Positions 33,057 through 43,482 of a stretch of DNA of 64,000 bases are shown here, piece after piece. The notes beneath the pieces are model-generated. The model did no database searches and was not told where the DNA came from. It was given only the letters and a program-made list of their open reading frames with translations. The position numbers and the translations under genes were made by a program. Source of the stretch: Erwinia sp. JUb26 (GTDB lineage: Bacteria; Pseudomonadota; Gammaproteobacteria; Enterobacterales; Enterobacteriaceae); assembly GCF_003751505.1 (NCBI RefSeq), contig NZ_RJVB01000008.1:1-64000 (forward strand). Direction: 5' to 3'. Position 1 is the first letter of the stretch. Every line of letters starts with the position of its first letter.

Positions 33057-33326
33057 ATGAGAAAAGAGATTTTTGACTTTAACGTGATTGTCGATAGGGC
33101 GCATTTTTATCGCCAGTTCAGCGAGCGCTTCGCTCTTGAGCCGCACGACATTAGCGATCTCGACAGCTTGTGGGATGTGCTGACTGCGGTGGCGATGCCT
33201 TTACCGCTGGAAATTGAGTTTATCAATCTGGGAAGTGGTCAGAAGCGCCGCTATGGTGCGCTGATTCTGCTGTTTGATGAAGCGGAAGAGGAGCTGGAAG
33301 GCCAGCTCTACTTCAATGTCAGATAG
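33057..33326 (+). CDS. yhcO: barstar-family protein YhcO
   Basis: This 89-residue protein belongs to the barstar (ribonuclease inhibitor) family. It starts at [14 protein letters not shown]. The segment [13 protein letters not shown] and the C-terminal [21 protein letters not shown] match E. coli YhcO. No barnase-like ribonuclease gene is adjacent, so its target is not known from context. Barstar-type proteins bind nucleases; inhibition here is inference. Confidence 0.93.
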   Translation: MRKEIFDFNVIVDRAHFYRQFSERFALEPHDISDLDSLWDVLTAVAMPLPLEIEFINLGSGQKRRYGALILLFDEAEEELEGQLYFNVR

Positions 33327-33335
33327 CTGCCATCA

Positions 33336-33360
33336 AAAAGGGCCCCGGCGAGCGGGGCCA
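33336..33360 (-). terminator. Rho-independent terminator on the minus strand
   Basis: A seven-base-pair stem (GGCCCCG / CGGGGCC) with a five-base loop is followed on the minus strand by CTTTTT. No T run follows on the plus strand. It would end transcripts coming from the yhcN-type genes, about 220 bases away. Confidence 0.75.
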
Positions 33361-33581
33361 AAAGGTTCGTCATATTGGGCTATCAACGGATAGCCATCGA
33401 CGAGGAATAGCTTAGAAATCTGAGCGGTTACGTGCCCGCTATCCTGACTGCGGTTTCAACCATCTACCAGGCGCTTGCCCTACATATCCGCATTTTATGA
33501 CAGCTGCTCTCACGTAACGGGCTGCAGCATTAAACCTGCTCTTAATATTATCGCCGGACGCCACGCATCCGGTACGAATAC
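33361..33581 (-). ncRNA. possible structured RNA or long 3' untranslated region
   Basis: This 221-base gap has no reading frame but is rich in secondary structure and ends at a strong minus-strand terminator. Hairpins are GGCTATC / GATAGCC (33379-33396, perfect, four-base loop) and AGCGG / CCGCT (33423-33440). A longer-range pair is GTTACGTG / CACGTAAC. It could be the 3' untranslated region of the upstream yhcN-type transcript or a small RNA released from it. I do not recognise it as a known RNA family, and no promoter of its own stands out. Confidence 0.3.
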
Positions 33582-33851
33582 TTATTTATACAGTTCAGCT
33601 GTGGCGTGGTAATTACCATCGTTATGCGCTTCGATCACGCGATAAGAGGTCGCACCCTGCTGGTCCGCTTTATCAGACAGCTGCTGACGAATATCGCTTG
33701 GCGCGCCATCAATGCCGCTGACGCTGATGGTTCCGACGGACTGCAGATTCTGCTGAGCAACCTGATCGGTATTCACCAGTTGAGCAGCGCTGGCACTGAA
33801 TGAAAGAACAGAAGCAAGACCTAAAGCAGCGATAGTAAATGTGGTTTTCAT
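33582..33851 (-). CDS. YhcN/DUF1471 periplasmic stress protein, copy 1
   Basis: This 89-residue secreted protein has a signal peptide (residues 1-22, ending SASA) and one DUF1471 (BhsA/McbA-like) domain. The domain core is SVGTISVSGIDGAPSDIRQQ and the C-terminus HATAELYK. It is a tandem relative of the next gene, 112 bases apart, but the two differ at many positions. DUF1471 proteins respond to acid, peroxide or biofilm conditions in E. coli; the exact role here is unknown. Confidence 0.9.
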   Translation of the reverse strand: MKTTFTIAALGLASVLSFSASAAQLVNTDQVAQQNLQSVGTISVSGIDGAPSDIRQQLSDKADQQGATSYRVIEAHNDGNYHATAELYK

Positions 33852-33963
33852 GATTGACTCCAGATAATGTTTTTTCGGTAACCGAAAGGGCTAAAAAGCA
33901 TTTATTATTCTTGGGGTTACCGTACTAATTGTGTTGAAACCGAATAACGTTTTTAAATCGGTA

Positions 33964-34227
33964 TTATTTATAAATCTCAGCGGTGGCATGCCAGTTACCG
34001 TTCTGATAGCTCTCGATAACGCGGTATGCACTGGCACCTTTCTCGGTCGCTTTGCTGTCCAGCGCCTGACGGATATCCATTGGCGAACCGGCAATGCCGC
34101 TTACGCTAACGACACCGATTGACTGCAAATTTTGTGCCTGAGTGGTATTGACAGATTCGGCGGCAAAAGTGCCGAATGACAGGGCAGATAGTACGCTTAA
34201 AGCGGCAATAGTAGTTTTAATGTTCAT
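33964..34227 (-). CDS. yhcN: YhcN/DUF1471 periplasmic stress protein, copy 2 (yhcN)
   Basis: This 87-residue protein is the copy closest to E. coli YhcN (MKIKTTVAALSVLSVLSFG-like start, QNLQSIGVVSVSGIAGSPMD, HATAEIYK end). The signal peptide covers residues 1-22. It starts at MNIKTTIAAL; a frame six codons longer is less likely. E. coli YhcN helps survival under acid and peroxide stress. A CRP-like site lies about 40 bases upstream. Confidence 0.93.
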   Translation of the reverse strand: MNIKTTIAALSVLSALSFGTFAAESVNTTQAQNLQSIGVVSVSGIAGSPMDIRQALDSKATEKGASAYRVIESYQNGNWHATAEIYK

Positions 34228-34264
34228 GATTTTATTCCTCGTCAACTGTTTTTATCTTTTTATT

Positions 34265-34286
34265 TACTGTGATTCTCATCACGGAA
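34265..34286 (-). promoter_or_regulatory. CRP-like site upstream of yhcN
   Basis: TGTGATTCTCATCACG (34268-34283) is a TGTGA-N6-TCACA palindrome with one mismatch. It lies 41 bases upstream of the yhcN start codon. A CRP dimer here would be close to the promoter; FNR is less likely because of the TGTGA half. Confidence 0.5.
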
Positions 34287-34678
34287 ATAAGTATAGATCT
34301 GATAACGAGAAATATTAATAGCAGGCTAATAATATTTTTTTGGGATTTATTGCAACTGTGTGCGGTTTTTATAACCAGTCGTTATAACAAATGCTTATAT
34401 TTTGCTCTGAGACTGTTAAATTCGCGTAAAAACATTAACCTGCGCGACTTTAACTATTTGTGCGGTTATTTGTGGCGGATCACATGGGTGAAATAAATTT
34501 CGCGATGTCTGGCCCCTGCTTTTGATCTAAAGGCCAGTCATATCTGCTGTTGTGGTGCGGTTCAGCCCGCATTTGCTTAGGCGTTGTTGGACGATAGGCC
34601 TGACAAACCGTCATGCAACAGGTGTTAGCATGGAGTTAACCGTTGGGAACGGGCTGGTTATGCTTATAACCCTGCCTT
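34287..34678. other. intergenic region between argR and yhcN
   Basis: These 392 bases are AT-rich and contain no supported gene. Close to the argR stop is a six-base-pair stem, GGTTAT / ATAACC (about 34648-34663), that may contribute to argR termination, though no T run follows. Confidence 0.5.
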
Positions 34679-35152
<474 letters not shown>

Positions 35153-35194
35153 TTACCGATAAAAGGGAGTGAAAGGGGGAACCCCAAGCGGGAT

Positions 35195-35232
35195 AGTACA
35201 TTATTATGCAATTAAATGAATTTTTATGCAAA
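35195..35232 (-). promoter_or_regulatory. pair of ARG boxes in front of argR
   Basis: The box at 35215-35232 contains TGAATTTTTATGCA, one mismatch from TGAAT-W4-ATTCA. A weaker box (35195-35212, about three mismatches) lies two bases away. A two-base gap, rather than the usual three, is known for the E. coli argR operator. This indicates self-repression. Confidence 0.7.
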
Positions 35233-35597
35233 CGGGAATTATTCGGCGAGGTGACAGCTTTACCGGGGGCGGATTCTAACAAACTTTGGTACTGAAAAGA
35301 AATGGACTCCACGTGTACCATTCTGCACAATAAGTGAACAATTTGTTATAAAATTGATGTTGTTCGGATAAGTGCTATAGGTGTAAGGTACGCCGGATCA
35401 CGATGTCTGCATGTTGCAATGACTGGCGACCAGCGATAACAGGATGTAATGCGGGCATATCTTCAGCATTTGCTGCTTTTTAGTGCGTAAGTACGCAAAA
35501 TGGCAAACCCGCTATCGTCATTATCCCACAGGTCGTCTAAGGTCTTAAGCAGATGGATTTCCCGGCATAACATGCTCAAAATAATAAGGAGTTTAGG
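35233..35597. promoter_or_regulatory. argR-mdh divergent control region
   Basis: These 365 bases carry the promoters of both genes and no reading frame of interest. The stretch TTGTTATAAAATTGATGTTGTT (about 35342-35363) is AT-rich with GTTA-type repeats reminiscent of an ArcA box, which would fit mdh, but this is only suggestive. A good ribosome site AATAAGGAG precedes mdh. Confidence 0.45.
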
Positions 35598-36533
35598 ATG
35601 AAAGTTGCAGTTCTCGGTGCAGCGGGTGGTATCGGCCAGGCTCTGGCCCTCCTACTGAAAACCCAGCTTCCGGCTGGTTCAGAACTCTCTCTCTATGACA
35701 TCGCCCCCGTTACCCCGGGTGTTGCGGTAGACCTTAGCCATATCCCTACAGCAGTCAAAATTGAAGGCTTCAGCGGTGAAGATGCGACCCCGGCTTTGCA
35801 GGGCGCTGATGTGGTGCTGATTTCCGCCGGCGTGGCGCGTAAACCGGGTATGGACCGTTCCGACCTGTTTAACGTCAATGCGGGTATTGTGCGCAATCTG
35901 ATTGAACAGGTCGCTACAACCGCACCAAAAGCGCTGATTGGCATTATTACAAACCCGGTTAATACCACGGTAGCCATTGCGGCTGAAGTGCTGAAAAAGG
36001 CCGGTGTGTATGACAAAAACAAACTGTTCGGCGTCACCACGCTGGATATTATCCGCGCCAACACCTTTGTGGCTGCGCTGAAGGGCAAGCAGCCACAGGA
36101 TCTGAACGTTCCGGTCGTGGGCGGCCACTCTGGCGTCACCATCCTGCCTCTGTTGTCGCAGATTGAAGGCGTGAGCTTTACCGAGCAGGAAGCGGCGGAT
36201 CTGACTAAACGCATTCAGAATGCCGGTACCGAGGTGGTTGAAGCGAAAGCCGGTGGCGGTTCAGCAACGCTCTCTATGGGACAGGCCGCCGCACGCTTCG
36301 GATTGTCGCTGGTGCGCGCCCTGAAAGGAGAAAGCGATGTGGTGGAATGCGCCTATGTCGAAGGCAGCGGCGAATATGCCCGCTTCTTCTCACAGCCGCT
36401 GCTGCTGGGCAAAAATGGTATTGTTGAACGTCGGCCGATCGGCAAACTGAGCGCGTTCGAACAGCAGTCGCTGGATCACATGCTGGATACGCTGAAAAAA
36501 GATATCGCCCTCGGCGAAGATTTTATTAAGTAA
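35598..36533 (+). CDS. mdh: malate dehydrogenase
   Basis: Mdh interconverts malate and oxaloacetate with NAD in the citric acid cycle. The 311-residue protein has the NAD loop [14 protein letters not shown] (residues 5-18), the substrate arginines in [12 protein letters not shown] and the catalytic His in [13 protein letters not shown]. The residue pattern is that of a malate rather than a lactate enzyme. It is a single-gene unit with a GC-rich hairpin after it. Confidence 0.99.
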   Translation: MKVAVLGAAGGIGQALALLLKTQLPAGSELSLYDIAPVTPGVAVDLSHIPTAVKIEGFSGEDATPALQGADVVLISAGVARKPGMDRSDLFNVNAGIVRNLIEQVATTAPKALIGIITNPVNTTVAIAAEVLKKAGVYDKNKLFGVTTLDIIRANTFVAALKGKQPQDLNVPVVGGHSGVTILPLLSQIEGVSFTEQEAADLTKRIQNAGTEVVEAKAGGGSATLSMGQAAARFGLSLVRALKGESDVVECAYVEGSGEYARFFSQPLLLGKNGIVERRPIGKLSAFEQQSLDHMLDTLKKDIALGEDFIK

Positions 36534-36543
36534 GTCCGTATTT

Positions 36544-36565
36544 CGCCCCGTCGACTGACGGGGCG
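36544..36565. terminator. hairpin between mdh and degS
   Basis: A perfect nine-base-pair stem (CGCCCCGTC / GACGGGGCG) with a four-base loop lies 10 bases after mdh and 21 bases before the degS stop on the other strand. Neither side has a T run, so it may serve both convergent genes weakly or need Rho. Confidence 0.5.
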
Positions 36566-36586
36566 ATACAGCCGAAGCGTTCCCCG

Positions 36587-37642
36587 CTACTGGCTCTTAT
36601 TCTCTTCCGGGTATTCCAGCACCGTGACCGGCAGTGTCATCTTCTTATCGTTGCGCAGGATTTCCACTTCGATCACCGTTCCGGGGCGGATCTCTGCAAC
36701 CTGATCCATGGTTTCCATCGCTGAAACGGCAGGGGCATTATTCACCCGCGTAATCACATCGTGGATTTGTAAACCGGCCGTCTGCGCCGGGCCGGTTGGA
36801 TTCATGCCGGTTATTACAATACCCTGCGGATGCTCCAGCGTCGTGTTCTGGCCGGTAAAGCGTGGGATCTCCTCACCGGTAATACCGATATAGCCGCGGA
36901 TCACTCGTCCGTCGCGGATCAGCTTATCCATGATCTTTGTCGCCAGCCGTGTCGGAATGGCAAAGCCGAGCCCTTCCGGCGTCTCGCCATCGCTGCTCTT
37001 ATCGAATGAAAGCGTGTTGATCCCCATCAGTTCACCCAGCGAGTTAATCAGGGCGCCGCCGGAGTTACCTCGGTTAATCGATGCATCCGTTTGCAGGAAG
37101 TCCTGATGGCGTGATGGACTTAACCCCACGCGGCCGGTCGCGCCAATAATTCCCTGAGTGACTGTTTGACCGATGTTGTACGGGTTGCCAATCGCCATCA
37201 CCAGATCGCCGATATGCGCGACGCGTTTCGGATTGATGGGGATAACCGGCAGATTAGAGGCGGTGATTTTCAGTACGGCGAGATCGGTCAGCGAGTCTGA
37301 ACCTACCAGCATCGCCTCAAAATAACGGCCGTCCTGCAGACGAACGATGATCTGATTAGCATCGTTGATCACGTGTTTGTTGGTCAGAATATAGCCGCGG
37401 GGATCCATGATGACTCCGGAACCCAGGACATCAGAGGTGTTGCTGGCGCTGCGGTTATAAACGTAAACCACCGCTGGTGCGGCGCGCCGCACGGCATCAT
37501 TGTAGCTGACCGGTTCCTGGTCGGCGCTGTCGCCTGGCTGGGACAGCAGATCGCCACCGAACTTAAGGTCCGGTACGGCTACCAGAAGAATACCCGCTAT
37601 GATCAGGCCGAATATCACGGAACGTAAAAGTTTAGGAAACAT
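36587..37642 (-). CDS. degS: site-1 envelope stress protease DegS
   Basis: DegS is an inner-membrane-anchored periplasmic protease that cuts RseA when unfolded porins bind its PDZ domain, starting the sigma-E response. The 351-residue protein has an N-terminal membrane segment (about residues 5-26), a trypsin-like domain with the catalytic His in TNKHVIND, Asp in LTDLAVLK and Ser in NRGNSGGALIN (about residue 198), and a single PDZ domain (about 255-345). It lies 81 bases after degQ. Confidence 0.97.
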   Translation of the reverse strand: MFPKLLRSVIFGLIIAGILLVAVPDLKFGGDLLSQPGDSADQEPVSYNDAVRRAAPAVVYVYNRSASNTSDVLGSGVIMDPRGYILTNKHVINDANQIIVRLQDGRYFEAMLVGSDSLTDLAVLKITASNLPVIPINPKRVAHIGDLVMAIGNPYNIGQTVTQGIIGATGRVGLSPSRHQDFLQTDASINRGNSGGALINSLGELMGINTLSFDKSSDGETPEGLGFAIPTRLATKIMDKLIRDGRVIRGYIGITGEEIPRFTGQNTTLEHPQGIVITGMNPTGPAQTAGLQIHDVITRVNNAPAVSAMETMDQVAEIRPGTVIEVEILRNDKKMTLPVTVLEYPEENKSQ

Positions 37643-37689
37643 GGTTTTAAGCGGTGAATGAATGAACTACTGGCAGGATAACATGAGTT

Positions 37690-37717
37690 GCGCGGGCACA
37701 GTAGCCTGTGCCCGCGC
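37690..37717. terminator. very strong GC hairpin between degQ and degS
   Basis: A perfect twelve-base-pair stem (GCGCGGGCACAG / CTGTGCCCGCGC) with a four-base loop (TAGC on the plus strand) lies seven bases after degQ. No T run follows, so it may stabilise the degQ mRNA end or limit read-through into degS rather than terminate fully. Confidence 0.55.
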
Positions 37718-37723
37718 GGTGGA

Positions 37724-39097
37724 CTACTGAAGCAGTAAATAGATACTGTCGCTGCCGCGAATGATATTCAGCGCCAGCAGCGGGGGCTTGCCTTCCAACT
37801 GCTTGCGTAGCTCTGCCAGATTCTGAACCGGGTTGCGGTTCAGGCCGACAATCACATCATCCTTCTGCAGGCCAGCGATGGCCGCAGGGGTGCCTTTCTC
37901 AACGTTGTCCACCTTGACACCTTTAGTGCCATCCGCTGCCGCTCCGTCGCTGAGCGTTGAGCCCTGAAGAGCCGGGGCCAGCTGTTCTGCACTGACGGTA
38001 GCCTGGCTACTGTTATCCAGCTTAACGCTGACGGTAGCCGGTTTACCTTCATGCAGCAGGCCAACCTTCACTTCCTGCCCTGGTGCGGTGGTGCCAATTT
38101 TCACCCGCAGTTCGGCAAAGTTATTAATCGGCTTGCCGTCCACGCTGATGATAATGTCACCGGCTTTGATACCCGCCTTCGCCGCTGCCGAACCGGCCAG
38201 CACTTCGTTAACGAAGGCTCCACGCTGCACGTCAACGTTGAAGGCTTTGGCCATATCGGCGGTCATTTCTGTGCCTTTAATACCGAGCTGACCGCGTTTG
38301 ACTTCACCAAACTTAATAATTTGCTGAGCCAGATCCATCGCCATGTTGCTTGGGATCGCGAAGCCGATACCGATATTGCCGCCCGCTGAGGAGAGAATGG
38401 CCGTATTCAGGCCGATCAGCTCACCGTTCAGGTTCACCAGCGCACCACCGGAGTTACCGCGGTTAATGGCGGCATCGGTCTGGATGAAGTTCTCCAGCCC
38501 TTCCAGATTCAGGCCGCTGCGCCCCAGCGCTGAGACAATGCCGGAGGTTGCCGTCTGGCCTAAGCCAAACGGATTACCGATGGCGACGGTAAAATCGCCG
38601 ACTTTCAGCTGGTCCGAGTCAGCGATAGTGACCTGAGTCAGCTTCGTGGCTCCATTCAGCTGGATAAGCGCCACGTCGGTTTGTTCATCGTCACCAATCA
38701 GCTTGGCGTCAAATTCACGGCCGTCGCTGAGCTGTACTTTAATCTTGTCTGCGCCGTTCACTACATGGTTATTGGTCAGGACATAGCCCTTCGCCGCATC
38801 AATAATGACACCGGACGCCAGACCTTCAAAAGGCTGCTTTGGACCGTCATCCTGCTCACCGTCCTGACCCAGAAAGCGTTTCAACTGCTCAGGGATCTGC
38901 TGGTCCTGCTTCTGCGTTCCTTCAACGTAGACGCTGACCACGGCAGGTAGCACTTTTTCCAGCATAGGGGCCAGGCTGGGTAGCGGTTGTCCTTCAACTT
39001 GCGCAGGCAGTGATGCCTGGGCGGAAGGGGCAACCAGAGCCAGATTAAGGCCGAGACTTAATGCTAATGCGCTTAACAGAAATGATTTTTTTTTCAT
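37724..39097 (-). CDS. degQ: periplasmic serine endoprotease DegQ
   Basis: DegQ is a soluble periplasmic protease and chaperone of the HtrA family. The 457-residue precursor starts at MKKKSFLLSALAL; the longer frame from 39208 has no signal-peptide logic. The signal peptide ends near AQAS (about residue 27). Catalytic residues are His in LTNNHVVNG, Asp in TDVALIQL and Ser in NRGNSGGALVN, followed by two PDZ domains (about 255-350 and 365-455). It is upstream of degS, as in E. coli. Confidence 0.97.
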   Translation of the reverse strand: MKKKSFLLSALALSLGLNLALVAPSAQASLPAQVEGQPLPSLAPMLEKVLPAVVSVYVEGTQKQDQQIPEQLKRFLGQDGEQDDGPKQPFEGLASGVIIDAAKGYVLTNNHVVNGADKIKVQLSDGREFDAKLIGDDEQTDVALIQLNGATKLTQVTIADSDQLKVGDFTVAIGNPFGLGQTATSGIVSALGRSGLNLEGLENFIQTDAAINRGNSGGALVNLNGELIGLNTAILSSAGGNIGIGFAIPSNMAMDLAQQIIKFGEVKRGQLGIKGTEMTADMAKAFNVDVQRGAFVNEVLAGSAAAKAGIKAGDIIISVDGKPINNFAELRVKIGTTAPGQEVKVGLLHEGKPATVSVKLDNSSQATVSAEQLAPALQGSTLSDGAAADGTKGVKVDNVEKGTPAAIAGLQKDDVIVGLNRNPVQNLAELRKQLEGKPPLLALNIIRGSDSIYLLLQ

Positions 39098-39217
39098 CGC
39101 TACGACGCTCTCGCTACCGGAGAAGTGATTTGAAAATCCTGCACATGCAGGCTCTGAGGTGTGACTGACAGCGATATTTGCAACGAAATGGGGTGCCAGG
39201 CACCCCATAAGAATGGC

Positions 39218-39619
39218 TTACTTTCCTGCCGGGCGTTCACCGCGCAGCAGGCCGGAAGCGCTGTCCGGGTAGTCACGTGGCATCTGAACCGGTGCCTGAT
39301 CGTTATCAGCTTCTGACTCAGTCAGCTGATAAGCAAAGGGATTTTTCTCTCCCGGCAGGTTCGGTAACAGGTCGTTAGACCCTTTTGCCATATGTTGGTA
39401 CAGCTGGCGATAATCGCGGGCCATATTGTCCAGCAGCTCGGCGCTGTGGGCAAAATGGTTGGTCAACTCTTCGCGGTATTCCGCCAGCTCTGCTTTGCTT
39501 TTTTCCAGTTCATACTGCAGCGAGCGCTGCTCACGCAGTTTCTTGTTACCAAAACGCATTGCAACCGCGCCGATAATAATCCCAACAACTAACCCAATAA
39601 GCGCGTATTCCCAGGTCAT
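39218..39619 (-). CDS. zapG: cell envelope/division protein ZapG (YhcB)
   Basis: This 133-residue inner-membrane protein (DUF1043) has one N-terminal membrane helix (residues 5-22) and a cytoplasmic coiled coil (about 28-75). It links cell-wall synthesis and division in E. coli and is needed for normal shape. The start MTWEYALIGLVVGI matches the family; the frame to 39667 is not conserved. It is divergent from zapE. Confidence 0.95.
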   Translation of the reverse strand: MTWEYALIGLVVGIIIGAVAMRFGNKKLREQRSLQYELEKSKAELAEYREELTNHFAHSAELLDNMARDYRQLYQHMAKGSNDLLPNLPGEKNPFAYQLTESEADNDQAPVQMPRDYPDSASGLLRGERPAGK

Positions 39620-39796
39620 AATAACTCCCGTTTTGTCTTCGTTGTTCCGTAGGGTCTTTCCATTCACTATTAGCCACTATAACCGCTAATGTTATGGAAG
39701 TGGAATCCTGTGGCCGCTTCGCTTAGTGTAGAACGACTTTTTTTTCGACGATCAACCCTCCGGCACGGCCATTTTTTCAGGGAATGTGACTAAATT

Positions 39797-40924
39797 ATGC
39801 AAAAGATGTCCCCTCTGGCGCTCTATGAGCAGGCGCTGGAAAACGGCGAGTATCAGCCTGATGCAGTACAGCACGCAGCAATCACCCAGCTTGACGGCAT
39901 ATGGCAGGCGCTTAGCGGTTCCCGTGCCGCTCCGGTTCAGAGCAGCGGTGGGCTGTTTGGCAAATTAAATAAGCTGTTGGGCAAAGGGAAAACTGACTCC
40001 CAGCCTCCGGCGCGCGGCCTGTATATGTGGGGTGGCGTTGGGCGCGGAAAGACCTGGCTGATGGACATGTTTTTTCAGGCAATTCCTGGAGAACGCAAGC
40101 AGCGTCTGCATTTTCACCGCTTTATGCTGCGCGTGCATGAAGAGCTGACAGAACTGCAGGGGAAAAGCGATCCGCTGCAAACCGTCGCCGACCGCTTCAA
40201 GGCAGAAACGGATTTGCTGTGCTTCGATGAATTTTTTGTCTCCGATATTACGGATGCGATGCTACTGGGCACGCTGATGGAAGCGTTGTTCAGCCGCGGC
40301 ATCACTCTGGTGGCGACCTCAAACATTCCGCCGGACGATCTCTATCGTAACGGCTTGCAACGTGCGCGTTTTCTTCCGGCCATCGAAATGATCAAGCAGC
40401 ACTGCGATATTATGAACGTCGATGCCGGCATTGATTACCGCCTGCGCACGCTGACTTCTGCTCATCTGTGGATGACGCCGCTGGATGACTCCACCTCAAA
40501 GGAGATGGAGCGGATGTTTGTTGCGCTGGCCGGTAAGGCGCGGGAAGCGCATGCACCGCTGGAAATTAACCATCGCCAGCTGCCGACTCTCGGCATGGCG
40601 GAGGGCGTGCTGGCGATGAGTTTCCTCACCCTGTGTGGAGAAGGGCGAAGCCAGCACGACTATATTGAGCTATCACGCCGTTTTCACAGCGTATTGCTGT
40701 ATGATGTGCCGGTGATGATTTACAAAACCGAAGATCAGGCCCGGCGTTTTCTGGCGCTGGTGGATGAGTTTTACGAGCGTCACGTGAAGCTCGTGGTTTC
40801 AGCGGAAACATCACTTTATGAAATTTATCAGGGCACGCGGCTGAAGTTTGAGTATCAGCGCTGCGTTTCCCGCCTGCAGGAAATGCAGAGTGAAGAATAC
40901 CTGCGGCTGCCACATCTGCCCTGA
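39797..40924 (+). CDS. zapE: cell division ATPase ZapE
   Basis: ZapE is an AFG1-type ATPase that associates with the Z ring and destabilises FtsZ polymers late in division. The 375-residue protein has the Walker A motif GGVGRGKT (residues 79-86) and Walker B LLCFDEFFVSDI. The substrate-side segment TSNIPPDDLYRNGLQRARFLP is a family mark. Length equals that of E. coli YhcM. Confidence 0.96.
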   Translation: MQKMSPLALYEQALENGEYQPDAVQHAAITQLDGIWQALSGSRAAPVQSSGGLFGKLNKLLGKGKTDSQPPARGLYMWGGVGRGKTWLMDMFFQAIPGERKQRLHFHRFMLRVHEELTELQGKSDPLQTVADRFKAETDLLCFDEFFVSDITDAMLLGTLMEALFSRGITLVATSNIPPDDLYRNGLQRARFLPAIEMIKQHCDIMNVDAGIDYRLRTLTSAHLWMTPLDDSTSKEMERMFVALAGKAREAHAPLEINHRQLPTLGMAEGVLAMSFLTLCGEGRSQHDYIELSRRFHSVLLYDVPVMIYKTEDQARRFLALVDEFYERHVKLVVSAETSLYEIYQGTRLKFEYQRCVSRLQEMQSEEYLRLPHLP

Positions 40925-40968
40925 TTAAAAAAGGACCTGGCGGAACGGCAATTTTATCGTAGAAAGTG

Positions 40969-41167
40969 TTCGATTTTTATGGACGACTTCTCTATAATCT
41001 TGCGACCCCACGTTACAACAAAGGTTTTTTTCCCAAAACTCTTTGTGTTCCAGTAACTCTATCCGAAGGGGTGGGCTTACTGGTCAAGATGGTCGTGTGA
41101 GCTCCAACCGTTTATTCAAGCGTTTGGGATTTCACCAACGTGTAACTTAATTTGGGTAAGCTTTTAG
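40969..41167 (+). promoter_or_regulatory. rplM-rpsI promoter and L13 mRNA leader
   Basis: A perfect -10 box TATAAT (40993-40998) lies 18 bases after TTCGAT (40969-40974). The start site would be near 41005, giving a leader of about 160 bases. In E. coli L13 represses translation by binding this leader; the leader here has the same position and size, but I have not drawn its fold. Confidence 0.65.
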
Positions 41168-42004
<837 letters not shown>

Positions 42005-42038
42005 TTTATTCTGCTTCGGCAGAGTCAATTATCGAAAA

Positions 42039-42065
42039 ACCCGGTGCCTGGCGCCGGGTTTTTTA
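42039..42065 (+). terminator. Rho-independent terminator of rplM-rpsI
   Basis: A nine-base-pair stem with one wobble (ACCCGGTGC / GCGCCGGGT) is followed by six T. It lies 35 bases after the rpsI stop. Confidence 0.88.
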
Positions 42066-42316
42066 TTTTCTACTGGTGCAAAAAGCGCGAAAGCAATCTT
42101 GCTTTATCACTTTTCCCTCGTAAATCGGTATTCGTCCCCGCACAAGCTGGCTAAAATCTGGTAAACTGTGTGTCACTTTGTGCCCATTGGCCATGCAACA
42201 ATGACGTGCAGCTCTCGCCTGTGGCTGGAGCGGTCAATCATCGGGCTAATGGCAATAACGAGTCGCCGCGTGGATGGCTATTCGCAGTAATTTTCTGGAT
42301 AAACTTGGAGGTTTAC

Positions 42317-42958
42317 ATGGCTGTCGCTGCCAACAAACGTTCGGTAATGACGCTGTTTTCTGGTCCGACTGACATTTTTAGCCATCAGGTTCGTATCGTA
42401 CTGGCTGAGAAAGGTGTTAGCGTCGAGATCGAGCAGGTTGAAACGGATAATCTGCCCCAGGATTTGATCGACCTCAACCCGTACCGTACCGTGCCAACAC
42501 TCGTTGATCGTGAGCTGACGCTGTATGAATCTCGTATCATCATGGAGTATCTGGATGAGCGTTTCCCGCATCCTCCACTGATGCCGGTATACCCGGTCGC
42601 ACGTGGTGAAAGCCGTCTGATGATGCATCGCGTTGAGCAGGACTGGTACAGCCTGATGCGTAAAGTTGAGAACGGTACGGCGCAGGAAGCCGACGCGGCG
42701 CGTAAGCAGCTGCGTGAAGAGCTGCTGGCTATTGCGCCACTGTTCTCCCGCACGCCGTTCTTTATGAGCGAAGAGTTCAGCCTGGTGGACTGTTATCTGG
42801 CTCCGCTGCTGTGGCGTTTGCCGCAGATGGGTATTGAGCTTAACGGTGCCGGTTCGAAAGAGCTGAAGGGCTATATGACTCGCGTCTTTGAGCGTGATTC
42901 GTTCCTCGCTTCCCTGACCGAAGCCGAGCGTGAAATGCGCCTGCAAACGCGGGGCTGA
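42317..42958 (+). CDS. sspA: stringent starvation protein A
   Basis: SspA binds RNA polymerase during stationary phase and acid stress and lowers H-NS levels. The 213-residue protein has a glutathione-transferase fold (thioredoxin-like half with TLFSGPTDIFSHQVRIVLAEKG) but no transferase activity is known. The surface PHP loop, here HPPLMPV, needed for polymerase binding is present. The start at MAVAANKRSV follows a GGAGG site; the longer frame to 42170 is upstream leader. The 251-base gap before it holds its promoter. Confidence 0.98.
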   Translation: MAVAANKRSVMTLFSGPTDIFSHQVRIVLAEKGVSVEIEQVETDNLPQDLIDLNPYRTVPTLVDRELTLYESRIIMEYLDERFPHPPLMPVYPVARGESRLMMHRVEQDWYSLMRKVENGTAQEADAARKQLREELLAIAPLFSRTPFFMSEEFSLVDCYLAPLLWRLPQMGIELNGAGSKELKGYMTRVFERDSFLASLTEAEREMRLQTRG

Positions 42959-42963
42959 TTACA

Positions 42964-43458
42964 ATGGAAATGTCGCAACTTACCGCACGTCGCCCTTATC
43001 TGTTGCGCGCTTTCTATGAGTGGTTGCTTGAGAACCAGCTCACCCCGCACCTTGTGGTCGACATTAATTTGCCGGGAGTGATGGTTCCTCTGGAATATGC
43101 GCGTGATGGCCAGATTGTGCTGAATATCGCGCCGCGCGCCGTAGGGAACCTGGAACTGGGTAACGATGAAGTGAGTTTTAACGCTCGCTTTGGTGGCGTA
43201 CCGCGGCAGGTCAATGTGCCGCTGGCAGCGGTACTGGCGATCTATGCCCGTGAGAATGGGGCCGGAACGATGTTCGAACCGGAACCTGCCTACGAAGGTG
43301 CCGGGGAATTTGATGCTTCCGCTGGACAGGATGAAGCGCCGGAAACCCTGATGTCGGTGATCGATGGCGATCGTCCTGATGACGAGAGCGACGATCATAC
43401 GCCTGATGACGAACCGCCTCCGCGCGGTGGCCGTCCGGCGCTACGCGTCGTGAAGTAA
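42964..43458 (+). CDS. sspB: ClpXP adaptor SspB
   Basis: SspB delivers ssrA-tagged proteins and some other substrates to the ClpXP protease. The 164-residue protein has a conserved tag-binding domain (residues 1-112), an acidic variable linker (about 113-150) and the ClpX-binding tail GGRPALRVVK. It lies five bases after sspA. Confidence 0.98.
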   Translation: MEMSQLTARRPYLLRAFYEWLLENQLTPHLVVDINLPGVMVPLEYARDGQIVLNIAPRAVGNLELGNDEVSFNARFGGVPRQVNVPLAAVLAIYARENGAGTMFEPEPAYEGAGEFDASAGQDEAPETLMSVIDGDRPDDESDDHTPDDEPPPRGGRPALRVVK

Positions 43459-43482
43459 GTCACAGAAAAGCAGCATAGAAAA

